Notes under the pieces: generated by a model
Databases searched by the model: none
What the model was told of the DNA's origin: nothing
What the model saw: only the letters and a program-made list of their open reading frames with translations
Position numbers and translations under genes: made by a program
Assembly (NCBI GenBank): GCA_036937835.1
Contig: CM072877.1
Coordinates: 8,934,501 to 8,998,500, forward strand
Source: Pampus argenteus
Lineage: Eukaryota; Chordata; Actinopteri; Scombriformes; Stromateidae
Length of the DNA: 64,000 nt
Direction of reading: 5' to 3'
Shown: piece by piece, positions 25,606-40,369 of the stretch
How positions within the stretch are numbered: position 1 is the first letter of the stretch
Layout: each line of letters begins with the position of its first letter

Positions 25606-26054
25606 AACTAAATGTGGAATGATTGACAAACACACAGGCATACAAGGCATCGTTGTTGTTGTTTCAAATTTCACTTCTGTTTAAATTCGCCACCAATTTC
25701 ATTAAAAATAAGTTGGCTTTTCATTTGAATCTCCACCTGCAGGCGTACATATGGTCAGTGTCTCAGCATACACATATACACACACACACACAGCTGCACA
25801 CACACACTGAGCAGTGCCATGTGGTTAAAATCCTTGCGGTGTGGTACCATGTAAAACACACTACTCAGAGGCGTGGTTGTGGTAACCCTCACACTCTCTC
25901 TCACCCGCTCTGTCTCTATTTTCCTCCGTCTCCTCTCTCCATCTTTCTGTTTTGTCATTTTCCACACTTTGTCAGTGCTGGTCCCGTTTCTCTCTTTATC
26001 TCATGCTATCATCTTCAGTTCCCTGGACCTCTCTGTCCACGTCTTCCCTAGAAC

Positions 26055-26145
26055 CATTCGATATTTGTTGAGACCAAGATGGAGGACCAACCAACATGTT
26101 CATCTCTAAAGCTATGCCACTAGTGTGGCTAAAAAACTTTTGGCA
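26055..26145 (+). repeat. second copy of the percomorph interspersed repeat (end only)
   Basis: TTCGATATTTGTTGAGACCAAGATGGAGGACCAACCAACATG followed by CATCTCTAAAGCTATGCCACTAGTGTGGCTAAAA shares the terminal block with the copy at 56.7-56.9 kb. It is shortened and mutated. Confidence 0.5.
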
Positions 26146-26434
26146 TTGAACATGTTTTAGTAATCTTTAAAAAGCTACATTACTGTTTTTTTTAGCCACC
26201 AGGGTGCAGTAGAAACAGGCTAACAAAACTATGATATGGAATCATAATTTATATTACTGCCTTAATACTGTGGGTGTAAATCAGCCAGCAAATATCAGAT
26301 AGACTCCAAGTCAGTTGACATGACTATAATGACATCTAGAATCCCAGAATTACATACAAATGTGTGCACTCACATCATTATGACATAAACGCATACATGC
26401 CTGCTCTTACTCAGGCACACACAGTCTCTCCTAT

Positions 26435-26437
<3 letters not shown>

Positions 26438-26480
<43 letters not shown>
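26438..26480. repeat. CA microsatellite
   Basis: About 21 uninterrupted CA units. Confidence 0.97.
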
Positions 26481-26481
<1 letters not shown>

Positions 26482-27206
26482 TCTTGGATAAAGAGCTATT
26501 TGTTTTAATGGCTGAAAGGAGGATGTGGATCTACCACCCATTGTGATGCTGTGCTGACTGCTGCGGTTCTCAGGCATTGTGAGAGGAAAATCAGCCCTGA
26601 AAAACGTCACATTATCTCTAAAAACTGTGTTCCACCTACAGCAACAGCTGGAGAGCTGTCAAGTCTCTGCACAGGTCCAAATAAAAATCTCAGGTCACAT
26701 CTTTCATAGCAATTTAAGTACTGAGGCAGATCTCAACAGTCATGTCACTGTCAACAATATAGCCTAACTGCCCAGATGGTAGTAATACACACATACACTC
26801 ACATAATATCAAATCCACCGAACACTAATCCATTTTCAACATCTTATGTTTACCAAATCCACAGGTGGTACATCAATATGTCCCATGTTTTTTCCATTTA
26901 TTTCAGCATTTACTCTTTTTTTTTTTCTCTGTGAAAATGTCTTTTGTAGTTATTGGACAAGCTGATATAATTTATATCAACATAAATGCTAGAGTATACC
27001 ACAGCCTCCTTTAGAGGCACTCCAAAATGTACACGCTATTGAGTAACAAAACCCAGAGAAATAATTTGCAGACCCCAAGGGACAACCGTGCAGCACTGGA
27101 AGCAAGTTCAAAGTCAAACATCTGCGACTCTCTCTTCCATATGGTCACTGATTACCCATAGCTTTAAAATGAGTTCCCTCTGTGTCCATGGTCCATATAT
27201 AGTATA

Positions 27207-27385
27207 GTACTGTGCACAACATTATAGGCACTTGATGTTTAGATTCTTATTCCTTATAAGTGTGGGGATTACATAAAAAGACAGAAGCAATTGAGACACC
27301 TAAATCCAAGATGTTTGGAGCAACTTACCTGCCAGATACCTTGAACAACTCTGTGCAGGTGTACCATCTACTTTTTTTGTCGACA
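27207..27385 (+). mobile_element. Tc1-like element tail
   Basis: TACTGTGCACAACATTATAGGCACTT resembles the terminal motif of fish Tc1-like elements (tactgtgcaaaagttttaggcac). Plus-strand 27309-27362 reads like the transposase end (W.NLPA.YLEQLCAGVP, family WNNLPAKYLEKLCASVP). Most of the element is deleted. Confidence 0.6.
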
Positions 27386-30300
27386 AGTTAGTCACAATTT
27401 CTTCTACATTTATATGTCCCATTATGGCTGTACAAATAACCCCCTGAGAATGTACAGGTAAACATCATATTGTGTATGTTTTAGCTTAATTAGTATGATA
27501 TGCAAATGTATGATAACAAGGTACTTCCGATATAATTGTTTGAACATATTTTAATGTCAGAACAGCTAGTCTAGTTCATACTCCGTAACAAGAAAGACTG
27601 GACCGCATGTTGGTCAAAGCACTCAGGGCAAAGTTCGCTGAGGTTATCTTGTAAGTGTCAAAGGCAAACCTGCCACGGTGTGACAAGACATGTCTCCGAA
27701 GTGTTTGATTTGTAACATTGCAGTGTTGTAGTGCAAATGCAATTCTGTTGAGGGCTATCTGGTCGGAGGTTGTGGATTTGATGAATCTCCAGGACAAATA
27801 CACAAGGGAAAACACAGGAGGGGGAAAAAAGCACAGCACACTCAACGTAGCCTCATTTAGGTTCTTTTAATCACCAAGTTCACCGACGTTTTTAATAAGT
27901 TGTCCTCATCAAGGGTAAAGGACAGATAGCCACACATGGAGCATGAACCAAAGCCCGGGCATGACTGTGGAAGATGACGGGATGGATCACCTTTCACAGG
28001 AAAAACTAAACAAAACAAACACGAAGCCAAAACACAAACCTTCTGCTTCTCCTTCTGCAGACATGATTCAGTCTTTGGTCACTTATACACACGAGAAATC
28101 ATTTGATCCAACAGCATACTTACATATATAACAGGAGAGAAAATCTAGTTACAAAAATAAATTCACTTAGGGCTTGGCTGGCAACTCCCTGTTTATTCTT
28201 TGGTGAATTCAATGAAAGACTGGCCTTATTCTCAACTCTTTCATCTCTATCAAAATCTCCACTTTTTATTTTTTTTTATTTCAGTCCACTTTGACCCACT
28301 TGTGCATCATCACATTTTGTTTCATCTCTTCCCTATCCCACTATGGCTAATTTCTGTGAAATTTCTTAAAGTAATATTCATTAAATGCATATCCTCACTT
28401 AGATTTCTTTCTTTGCTGTGGCTATATACACGTGTGTGTGTGTGTGTGTTCCCTTTAAGTATGGTTAGTGTGATTTATAGGGACGCTGCAAACTGGAGAA
28501 TCTCTAGTTTCAGCTTTGAAGTCACAATGACCACAGGACTGGTGACTACACACCACACACACACACACGGATTAAACACACTCAGTTTCTATGTTCCTAA
28601 TAGAGAGAGAGAGTCAGTAAAGGAACGACGTGACACACAGCGGAGCAAGAGAAAGATGGCATAGAGAAGCCAGAGAGGAGGGAGAACAAAGATATAAAGA
28701 CTCTAAAAAGGAAAAAGGGAGGGAGAAAGTGAGAGAGGGAGGAAGAAAGAGAGGGTGGAGAGGAAATGGTCACTACCCATAGAGGTAAAAGAACCTCTTG
28801 TCTGTTTCAACAAAGTCACATTTCAGTTCGGCTTATCACTTATTCCAGAGCACCAGACGTTCCCAGCCTGTCTGCTCAGGAAAAATGGCACTATAGGTCA
28901 TAAATTCAACGGCCAAAAACCACCCATAGTTCCGTTTGAGTGACAGATAGCATCGAGCAGCCATGGTAATTATGACCCGAGGAGTGTCGTTCAGACATTG
29001 ATATAAGGTCACTTCTTTATCAGGTGGATGTGGGTAGGGGGGATAGATAGTTGGCAGAAAGTGGGAAAACGTTGCACAAGTAGAAGGAGAGCATTGTTTG
29101 GGACTACCAACTGGACATTTTTAACTGTCATACCAGGTGTTTTACTGCTGTTAACCTTTTTTACGTCGGGACATTTTTAACCACATTTTACCGACCAAAC
29201 GAATTGGTTTTTGTGCTTAAAACTAACCAGGCATTAGCCACCAGGGCTCCTATGGATCATTCTGCAGCGCATGTACAAATAACCTGTGTGATTGTTCAAT
29301 TTAGAGTACAAGATGCCTATTGAGATAAGAGATGATAAAAATGAGATGCAATGGGAATAAGATGAGAGATCAAATGCAACAAATAATATTTCCAGGCTTC
29401 AGCCAAACGATAGCCAACAGCCAGCATGTCATCTATCCATGGTGTGTCATCAGAGATCCAGGTCGCTGCTGCATTTAATGAAAGAATATAATTAGCCAAC
29501 AATTATCAGCTGTGTCAATCAACTCACCTGACACTGCTCTCATGAGCCATCTCCACACCTGAACACTAACCACACTCACCCCAACAGAGATAGAAGTAAG
29601 AAATATGAAATAGTATGTATGGGATGAGAAATAAGATATATGATGAGATGATAGATACAATATGAGAAGGGATAAGGCCATTGTCATATGATCCTTTATG
29701 ACAAAATTGTATTATGAAAAATGATAGGATAGTTTAACATAATTGTATATCTCCAATAAAGAAACATTTGGATCACTCTCACATTTTGTTTTCTGTGGGA
29801 ATCATTAGAGCATAACAGACATGACAATCTTATTTAGATTAGGCGCACAGCACATGAATTTCTTATATTAGTTAACAAGTTAATAAGTTGTTTCTAGGCA
29901 AACGCTGTGCTAAAACTGGATAAAGCCCAGTCCTGCAATAAACATTTACACTAGCTGAGGTCTCTGGTGAAAATTCAATCTGATATGAGGATCCAGCTTG
30001 TCTGTTCAATTTGTCAGCAAGTATGAAGTGACCAAGATTACAGCATTTGGTTATAACGGAAGTTAACGATGTTAAAGCAAAACAGATGCATAATATAAAA
30101 GATGTTAAAGCTATCAATTATGTATTATTTATGATGTCTAAACTGAACTGGTTGACAGTGTTGGTTTGGGGGTTGCTGTAACATATGGTTGACAATGGAG
30201 GGGGCATGTATGTAAGTCTGTGTGACATTCTTTGCGGCAAGAATGTGTGAGAGCACACGCGCACACACACACACACGACACGTTATGCTCTTACATCAAA

Positions 30301-33300
30301 GTGGTGACATTTCACACACAACTTCAATAAGAGGTCAACCAGAGCAGATCACCCACCGTCAAAGCGGTGATGAGAATGTCACTCATTCCTACGTGTGTGA
30401 GTGTGTGGAGGCAGAGGGGGAAAGGGAGAGTCAGAGTGACAGAGAGGAACACAGAGAGCATCTGTCTCAGTGTTTGTGTGTCGTGAGGTCAAATGAGTCT
30501 GTTAGCTCTTTCTGTCAATGAGTTTTCCAACACTCTTTTAGGCAAGTCAATGAGCTTACCTGATGCTTTACGCCCCATTCACACATCCAGACTCAGGAGA
30601 AGCAACAGGATCCTGGTCTGATTTTCCAATTGAACATACACATTCGTTTGAGGCCTTTTCAATTAGTATCTGTCATTCTTAATACACAACTAAGAGTACA
30701 ACACACAAGAGGTCATTGCAATGGAATGCATCATGCAAGAAATTATGCAACACAAACACATTCCTTCGCTGGAAATTAATTATCTTGAATTGGCCAGTTG
30801 CCCCCATGTTTCTCTGCTGTGATGATCTCTTTTTTTTTTTTTAAAGCTGCTTTATCTTAAACTAAAGCACAGCTAAAAAAAAGACAAATTATGTAGCTGG
30901 ACGCAAAAACGGGCAAAACAAAACCCACATTTATATTCACTGAGACACAGAAATGACTTTTATTAGGCTGTGTGTGCAAATCTGTCAGGTGTCTTGGTCT
31001 GCAAGAGCAGTTCTGTTTCAAATCAGTGTTCGAAACCGTCACTGGGAAAACTCATTCTGAATTGTTAAACCTTTTACAAGGGTTACTCTTGTGTTTTGGA
31101 TCAGTGAGGTTGGGAAACTTGTGATTTACAGATTTAAAAAAAAAAAGAAAAAAAAAGGAAATTAAAGTAGCAGAGGCATTTGATTCTATATTTAATCCCA
31201 AATCTATCTCTATTCATCCATTTCTATTGGCATCAGCTGCCAAGGAATAACTGTCTCTGAGAAATTACTTCTCTACAAAACTGTTTTTCCAATTGGACTA
31301 CGATAGCAAACATATTAGCTGCCAAGCTTATAACACTGGAGACCAGGTTTGCATTTGAGTCCTGTGTCAGGTTAGATTTTGTCAACAAAAGCACTTTGGT
31401 TGTGCTCGCATACTTTCTTTTAAATTAAACCAAGACGATGATAAATGAGTTCATATGTCATATGTGAGCTTTAGCGGTCCTAATTATGTGTTCACGTCAG
31501 CATCTAAGTCTCTAACCAAAGAGCAACTAACCAGTGCCATCGCAAAAACCTGCAGACTATTCGCTCTATCTGGCACAGTGTTATCCAAACTGGTACATTT
31601 TCATGAACACATTTATTGGACCTGGAAGGACATAGAAATTGTATATATATATTTTTTTTATTTTAATGCTGTAATAAGAATAATAATAAAAACTGACATC
31701 CATAGAAAAGTTTTGTGTTGTCTTGAATCAAAGCATCAGCAGATTAATTCTATGCTTTATATGTTATGACTTACTAAAGTAAGTCACAATACGACATTAA
31801 TAAATCCTTGTTTTTGTTAGCTTCACTGTTATCTTGACTGTAAGGGAGCCCAGATGGATAGCTGAGTGACTTTTAACTCTTCTTTGTAAGAGATTACATT
31901 AAAAAAAAAACACATTTAAATTAAGAAGTTTGGACTTATCTTGTTTATTGTTACATTATTCAATTTATAGGCAAACCTTATCAGTCACAATACCATTACT
32001 CTAATCTATGCTTAAAAAAAACAGACTATACATGCCCCCCAGACACGGCAGAGTTAGAAATGTGGTGTTTAAGGTCAGCCAAGCTCAGTGTTTGGGAAGA
32101 GAGTTTGGCCCGGATGTGTGTTTGACCCAGATTCTTGTTGGTTACAATAATAGATGTACGCATCACTAATGTAATTATTTACAGAGGAAAATCCTTGTTT
32201 ACTGTCCTATTTTAGCACACAATGTCCTATGGATAGTGAAAGTTTGTGTCTAGCTGGTTCGCTTGAGTGTGTGCTGGAACGTGCGCGTTTGTGTGCACGG
32301 TATATGTATTCATAGAGCTGTCTCTGAATTCATTCACACTTTGCCCGAATTGTCTTTATTGCTACTGCAAAAAAACTACATTTTATATTTATATTGTAGT
32401 ATGGGTGCATTATGCATTAACATGTGCTTAGAGAAAAGAGAGCATCGCCTCCTTATCCACACAGAAAGAAAGCTGGGCCGTGCTAAGAGATCTTAAAAAA
32501 ACATGTATTTTGGCCAAGGCAAACGAAGAACAGGTCAGAGAGGAAGCGAGAGGAAAAACTCCCATCATCATACTTACAGTGATCCTCAAAGCACACCCAG
32601 GTCTGGTGATAGATGCTTTCCATTCCTTTAATGTTATTTCTGACCTAAGTTCTGTGAATCACACAATTAAAGATATTAAAAAATAAAGAAAGATAACAAT
32701 AAAAAAAAGAAAAACAAAACTATATAACATTGAAAGAATAACTGGATACACACACCCAACAAAAAGACAGACATGCTGAGAAAACGAGGGCAGGACAGGA
32801 GATAAAAACAGAAACTGATATGGGAGTGTATGGTATTGAGTTATTTTTTTTTCCAAGCTGTTTTATGGCCAATCGCAATATTAGAAAGTCCTTATTAGAT
32901 TTGGAATTACTTCAGATATGGTACAAAACCGAAGTACCCATTTGGGTGTTATATGGAGTACAATATTATATATCTATATATAAAATATAACGTATAGATG
33001 TACAATATCTACTAACAACAGTTATTAAAAACTGTTGAAGTGTCTGGTCTGTCAATGGCACTGGAATTACTGTAACAGGTAAATTACTAAAATTCAGTGT
33101 CTTCCCTTACTAGTATTATTTATTAAAAAAGGAGAGATTCTTTGTTGCTAAATTAATGCCCACTACCCACTTGTTGCTATATATGTGAGTTACAATATTT
33201 TCCATCATATGTTACAAATAATACTTTGCTGCGAGGCGGTAATTTCACCAGGACTCTTTAACTAAATGTTTCTCTAGACATGAAGCACTGCGTATGGCAA

Positions 33301-36300
33301 CTCTGCAAGTGTTTGTGCTACACCGTCATCTTAGTTTGTATTACCAAAGTGCTGTTAGGACTAGCTTTGACAGTAACTGTTGTCAGTGGCAAATATAAGT
33401 GTAATCGCTAAATCAATCGGTATTTATAGTAGGAGTTTACTGAGCCTTTCATTCCAGATGAATTTTCAAAGGACTGAATTGCTTCATACTCCTTTCACAT
33501 TTTTAAGAGAGAGAAAAACGACAACAAAAACCAAAAAAAAAGCATGCCCCTCTGAGTCATCAGTTATGAGATGACAACACTATTTTTGAGTTATACCAAT
33601 TGAAAAAAAATATTGAAACCAAAAATATCCAGCAAAAACAAACAAGACAAGAACAGCTGTCCTTCGTTCATTTCATATTTGTATTTCCTAAATTCACCGT
33701 TAAGTCATAGTCACGTGCAGTGTTTTGGCACATAGGCCTTCATCACTTTCATCGCTAGTTCAATCTGAGGTCAGGGGGAAAACACCCTGTGTTCCCTTCT
33801 GTCAAAGTCATCTCTGGCTGTTTTTCTTTCCATCTCTAAGCTCGTCTCTCCTTGCATGCATGTGTATTATCTGTCAAATAGATCTCTGTTGAGAAAATGT
33901 TCACAATCTTAACATTAAAAAAGTGAAAAACAGCTAAAAACCTGGCCCTCGTTAAACACATCTTGGGCAGATCGCGTAGCTATTCATTCAATAACTAAAA
34001 AAAGCCAGGTTTACAAATGCACCGCTTCAAAAATCAGACTAGAAAATGCTTCAAACCAACGTCTGATGAGCAACTGGATTTCAATCTGAATCCTTCTTCA
34101 ACGCATTTCCACTTGGCAATGGCTATCCAATTCACCCAAGACACATCAAGTGTAAATAGGATCCAAGACAGATATAATCAGATCTGTGATCTAGTTACCA
34201 GTTACAGTATATGTGGCTAAGTGTAGGTTAATAAACCACATATGGATCTAGATGATTAAAAATAATAAATGTAAATGGGATGGCAGGTTAGGGAAAGGTC
34301 AAGTTTCTCAGCTTTTAACAATTATCTCCCCTTTTCTCTGACACACGGTGCTTTCCATTTGGCCAGCATGGCTCCTCGCTTCTTGCCCTTGTGTCTCTGC
34401 CCAAGAGAGGGATGCAAGGGAAGAAAAATGAGATGGAGAAATTTGCCAAATCTTTCACATCTTCATTCCCTACAGTGTCATCTCGAGGAGTCATGCAATT
34501 ACTCATGATGCAAAATTGTGTAAAAGTAAGTAACATAAGTATCAGTGAGGCCTGACGACTACTGTTCCGATACTGATCCAAATTAAACACCATCAATAGT
34601 CAATTAAGTTTGTTTTATTACTCAGAGAACATAAGGGTTATAATAATAAAATCAGTTGTAATTGCTCCAGATCTCAAGATATTTAAGTTGCCAGTGAAAG
34701 GCTACGAGTACAGTAAGTCTGTCCTTTCTGGGCTCAATCATATATTATAGGAACACATTTTTCATGAATGAGTCAAGATGAACTTGAAAGCCTTTTGGCA
34801 GATGAAGAAAAAGAAGACAGTTGGTTTAGATTACACACACACACACACACACAAATCTCATCTCATCTCATCTTTTTTTATTTTTATTTTATGAATGAAC
34901 ATGAATTTGTTAGCGCTTATTACTGATTGTCAAATCTACAGTATTTTTTTTATTGCCACAGAGGCACGGTCGCTCTTTTACGGACGGTGATCAGATTAGG
35001 AATTTTTGAGGCTGTTGCCTTCCGTTCTAAAATTTAAGGATACACCTGTGGTTCCTCTGGGAGCTTTCTCACCTCCTCCAAGACTCATGCATGGGATCGG
35101 TCCATCCTCAATCAATTTGCGGCTCACAAGGAGCGAGGACAGGAGAAAGCAAACACTGTCCTTCCTCCTTCCCTCTCTTTAACTTTCCGCTGCCACCTGC
35201 CCTTTCTTACTCACTGCCCTTATTTCTGTTTGAATCAGCAGTACAACACAGAAACCAGATATAACCCAAGTATTGCTATGATACAATATAACCACTAATT
35301 ATGTGGTGCAGTGATTGCAGGACTGGCTAAGCTCTGCTTTGATTTCACATGTCAATTTTACACACACACACACACACACATCACAGAGATCAGGCCATTT
35401 TCATTTGCAGATGATTGGATCTGAATATTTGTACAGTATCTCCTGTCGCTGCAGAGTGATTGCAGATCCAGTTGTGCCTCAAGTGGGTTCACGTGTGCTA
35501 TGAAGTAACTACACAATTGTAGTTGATGGAGGTATGTGCATATGTACAATCAGGCAGAGTGGATGAGGCTGTAGGTGTGTGTTTTTGTGTGGGTCTATGT
35601 GCTGAAACCTACAGTTCTCTTTCTCTTGTAATAAACTATTTGTTTTTATTTTATTTTAAATCATAATACATGCATGTAAAACAATATGACTTCACTCTTT
35701 CTGCTGGTGGGAAGTACAACTCTGGGAAACACGATTAAACAGATTGAGTTCATGGCTGCCACCACGCAGTATCACGTGTACGGTTAGCGAGACATACAAA
35801 CACTGAGAGAGAAGGGAGTTGTGTATGAGGTAGGCTACAGAGTGGAAAACCAGGGTTTTGGAAACATGATTTCCTGTGGAAACAGTGATGTCATGATGGC
35901 CGGCCTTTCACGGTCTCATGTGCACACACACACACACACACACACAGACACGGGCATTGTCTGCGTAAATCAAGTTTTTTCTCGGAGTCACTGTTAATGT
36001 CATTAATGTGGCCGTCTTTGTCAACTGCACTGTATACTTCATCATTTTATAGTCGTTTTTCAGACTTTACTAGAGTGGTTGTGGAACAAAGTTTGTCAAT
36101 ACAATTCATCTGAGACTTGTAAATCTCAGCAGTAAACCCCCCACCACCACCACCCCGCCGCCTTTTGATCAATTTGTATGAATCATTTTAATGGCACAGT
36201 GGAATTTATTTGCACATTATTCACATGGTGGTGCTGGAAGGTGACGTACTGTTGCAACTACTTCCGGAAACTAATATGGAAGCTATTGTGAGCGGTGAGC

Positions 36301-37394
36301 TAACTAGTGACACACATAGCCACTAATGCTAACACTAGCCAGCCACAATAGCCTGTTCTTAACTGGCTGTTAAAGTTATATGATTGTATTTTGCCCTTTG
36401 TGAGCGAATTTGATGATTCCAACTATTCCATTGAAATCAACTGATTCGTCTATGAAAATCTTGGGTTACAAATGCATCTGTGACTGGACCTTTAATCTGT
36501 TTTGTGTTATACATTGATTCAGTGTTAGCTACAGTTGGAACTGACCTTCCCTTCTTGATGTCAATAATTCCCAAGATTTATAGAAAATATCATGAAAAAG
36601 TTAAATAAATAATCTCTTAAATGTGTGACTACCTACTACAAGCTCAGTATTACAAATTATGAAAGCCACACAAGTACCAGTGCATTAATAAGTGGAATGA
36701 CTGGGAGACTCAATACCAGAATCCACAGACACAATGTACAGTACAAAACATTGTGAGTGCTGTTCACAAAGTTGCTGGATTAAAGCCACAGTCTGGATGC
36801 TTTGTGCATGATGTTCTCAGCCAGGAAGGCAGTCTCACTCAACCAGGTATCCTGCCTCCCGGGTAGAGTTGGAGAAGTGGTGACATTTTTCCATAAAATC
36901 ACTGCAGCTGCTCATGTAGTGAAAACCAACTAAGTGAGCGCAGTGTTAGTCTGTGGTGTCAGAACTGGAGAGCTAGGGTGTGCATATTAAAGTATAAGGC
37001 TGGTGTGCTGCAGTTTTCTTATTCACAACAAATCCTATGCAACAATGAAAACTGTTGGGACTTTGTAGCACTCATCCCAAAGTCAATGATGCAGTGGGGG
37101 TGCAAACGCAAAGTTCCGTCAAAACAACGCAGTGTCGTCCGGCAAAAAAAGCTGAACCTGACATTTTCAACTTAGTTGTCTATTATAACCTGACATTCTC
37201 TGGTTTTGGCATCTGATCAAACCTTTAAATGCAATAATGTGTAGCTCCAACTGGACTTCCTGGATTATATTTGTCTCACAGGTACCCTAAACTACACGCC
37301 CCTACCGGTGCAGTACCTTATACATAACACAGGGCTGCCTTCAGTCTGAATCCACACTGACAGTGTAGATGAGGCTGTGCTTTAGGCAGAGCGG

Positions 37395-37500
37395 TAAAAG
37401 GTGATGTCAGGATGCTAACATGCACACAGTAACAATGCTAACATGCATATGTTTAACAGGTATTTTGTTTACCACATTTGCTAGCTTAGTGTTGTGTTGG
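37395..37500 (+). repeat. upstream portion of the same percomorph repeat family
   Basis: GGTGATGTCAGGATGCTAACATGCACACAGTAACAATGCTAACATGC...TTTAACAGGTATTTTGTTTACCACATTTGCTAGCTTAGTG matches the GCTAACATGC-rich head of the family whose tail is at 56.7 kb. Confidence 0.45.
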
Positions 37501-38362
37501 ATTTTTCTTGGAGAAGACATTTGCTTGTCAGAGCAGCAAAAGAAAATCATTTTATGACGTTGTTGTTGTTATAGCTTCCATATACAAAGTTGATCCCTCA
37601 GCTTCAGGGTTAAACTAAATGTTTGGCCCCTCAATAGCTTTTTTTTTTGTGGCCATACTTGACTGGTATTCTGTTTGAAGCCCTAATCTGACTGAGTTTA
37701 AACTTTATTTAGTACTTTATGTGTTTGAATCTCACTTGAACTTCAGTGTAATAAATCCACATTTTTACTGTGCTTTTTAGTTATCCTTTACTACCATGTT
37801 TGATGGGTAGTTATTCAGTTAATCAAACTTTCAAAGACAGATAAAAAAGAGTATTTTGACGTTAGTGTGTGTGTGTGTGTGGTGTTCTTTTTCATCTTTT
37901 CCTCCCCCTGTAGTATTTACCCAAACTGGCTCTAGTTTTCCATTCTGCCTTTTTGGCGTAAATTCAGTTCACAGTCCATGACCCCTCCGTCTGCTTTTTT
38001 TTCCTGCTAACTGTTATTGTCTATCTCTTTCCTCATCTCTGCTGTCTCTAATTCTTTCTCTCTTGCACCATTGTCAAACTTCTTTCTCCCTCACTGTTTA
38101 TCCAGTGTAATCATTTCCATAGAATTTTCTTTCCTTATTTCAAAATCATTTATCTTGCTTTGCCTCATCCTCACTACATATTATTCATAGTATAGCCTAT
38201 TATTCTTTACAATATTCCTCCTCTGATTATCTCCATAATTCTCATATTTCTTCTTTGTTTTTATATTTTCTCTCTCTCTCTCTTTTTGGTCTGTCTCTCT
38301 CCTCACGCTTTGACCTCAGTTATCCATCTCATCTTTTATTTTCATGATGTCTTACTGTTCCC

Positions 38363-38365
<3 letters not shown>

Positions 38366-38407
<42 letters not shown>
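38366..38407. repeat. CA microsatellite
   Basis: About 21 CA units at the end of a CT-rich stretch (about 37880-38330). Confidence 0.97.
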
Positions 38408-38410
<3 letters not shown>

Positions 38411-40369
38411 CCTGGAAAGCGAAGAATGTGAACTCTGCTGGATTGCATTGCTACATTTCAGTCAATTAAACACACACACAAACAAAGAGATTGAGTCTAC
38501 TTTCAACCTGTCAAAATTATATTTAGCATTTCAGTGTGACACATCAGCGTCTCCAAAAAAGTTATGTTCATATACATGCTTAAACATGGGAGGTGACACT
38601 AGTTGACTGCTTCCACGTCATCTGAAAACAACACACACTAACCGCTTTTATGAGTGTGTGTGTGTGGGAAACAGAATCGTGTGTGCGTTGAATGTCTACA
38701 AAGTCTATTCCTAAAAGCATACTGACCTTATATGTGGCTGTGACTGACTGTGCGCTGTGTGTGTGTGTGTGTCTGTGTGCATGTGTTCGGAGGGTACAGA
38801 GTACGATTGTTCTCTCTGGGTGTTAGCTTTCGGAGCAGGAAGTGCATGTTCAGGTCAGGGGGGGATCTAGGCACGCTCAGACTGCCCACATCTGTTCAAA
38901 TACCAAAGACCCTCAAAGTCACACAGGAAATGTGTGTGTGAGTGCGCAAAAGCTACTCTTTGTGAGCATGATTTATAAGAATATTTGACCTTTTGCTGCA
39001 TATAACACATTTCCACAATAAGTAACAGAGGTATATTTGTCCCATTACCTTCTGTAATGATACTCCAAAAGTGCCCATACACTGAATACAACTGTTCCTA
39101 TGTCTTTCATGTGTTTTCTGATCTGTTTGTTAGTAGGTAAACTAATTGGTTAGGGAGAGATTATAGTAAAAATAAAACAATGTTAACTTCTGGTTGGGGA
39201 CAAAGAGTATAAAATTCAGACGCTTTGCACACTAAAGTAACATCCCACGACTTCCAGCTTCGGTTCTTAGAGAGCTCCGAGAGATTGTTGTCTACGGTAC
39301 ATAAATATAGGTTGTTTAAGGCATGTGAACACGCAACCAATGAGGTAGGACAGTCTTCACAATTTATGTGAAAGGAATACATCAAACGGTGACTTCCTGA
39401 AGTCATGTCATCGCTGCAAGGTTGTCAGGCAACAGTGGAGACTCCAGGAAATCACAGTGGCAGGCCAAGAAATAGTCTTGAATGTAACCATAGAAGCTGT
39501 TTTTGCACTTCATTTATTGCACAGATTAAACATAGGATATAATTGTTGTATAAACGTTGAATAGTGGGCTTCTGATGTGTTACTATAGGTGCATAGGTCC
39601 CCCCCCCCGTTTTATTTTGTTATTTGTTGGTTGCTTGGTTTGGGTTGTTTTCTGTTATCCACTCGTATGCTGGTTATTTCAGTATTGTTGTACAAGCACT
39701 TATTCTGGTATAGATTAAAGAATAGGTTCATAAATCTGTCTTGAAACAATAGTCAGGTTTTGCCTGCTGTAATCATTCTTTCTATTTATACTGACCGAGA
39801 AGATCTCCACTAAATATGTTTACAATGTTAGTGATGGGACCACTCATTCTCTGCAAATATGCATTAAAAAGTTTATCTATAAAAATAATATAAAGCTTCA
39901 ATCATCCAAATTAGTCCAAACAAGTGGATATCTTCTAGTGTGTCTCAGAGTGTTTTCCTGTTGAGCTGAAGTGGATAGATCTTAACAAAAAGAGAAAATG
40001 TGTCACTAAAATGTCTGGAACTGAAAGATATTGACTTTATGAGAGTAATATAAACTTTTAAATAAAAGTTTCTACACGAGGAGGGCTTGTTTTTATGTCA
40101 GTGTTGATATGGACACCTGACTATTGTTTGTTGAAACAGTATCTACTATTAAATTTGATAAGGCTGCATATTGCGTACACGCGGGGTGCCATCTTTTCAC
40201 TGTGTTATCCGTATCACTTTTAGCATAAACAGACGCAGACAGCTACACACATAAATGCACACAAGACTGAGTCATGGGGTTTTGTAATAGCAATAAAAGC
40301 CGTCTGCTTCAAACACACCCTGTTGATTAAGAGTCAATTAAAGTGTCTGAGATGACGGGTAAATGAGTT

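Noticed and set aside
27576..27950. 89-codon minus-strand frame and a CACCGACGTTT...CCTCATCAAGGG segment
   Set aside because: Reminds me of the end of a dispersed element, but I could not match enough to call a family, and the frame has no domain.
35020..35110. Minus-strand GAG|GTGAGA donor-like site near 35070
   Set aside because: No conserved coding or CpG context and no matching acceptor; single donor motifs occur often by chance.
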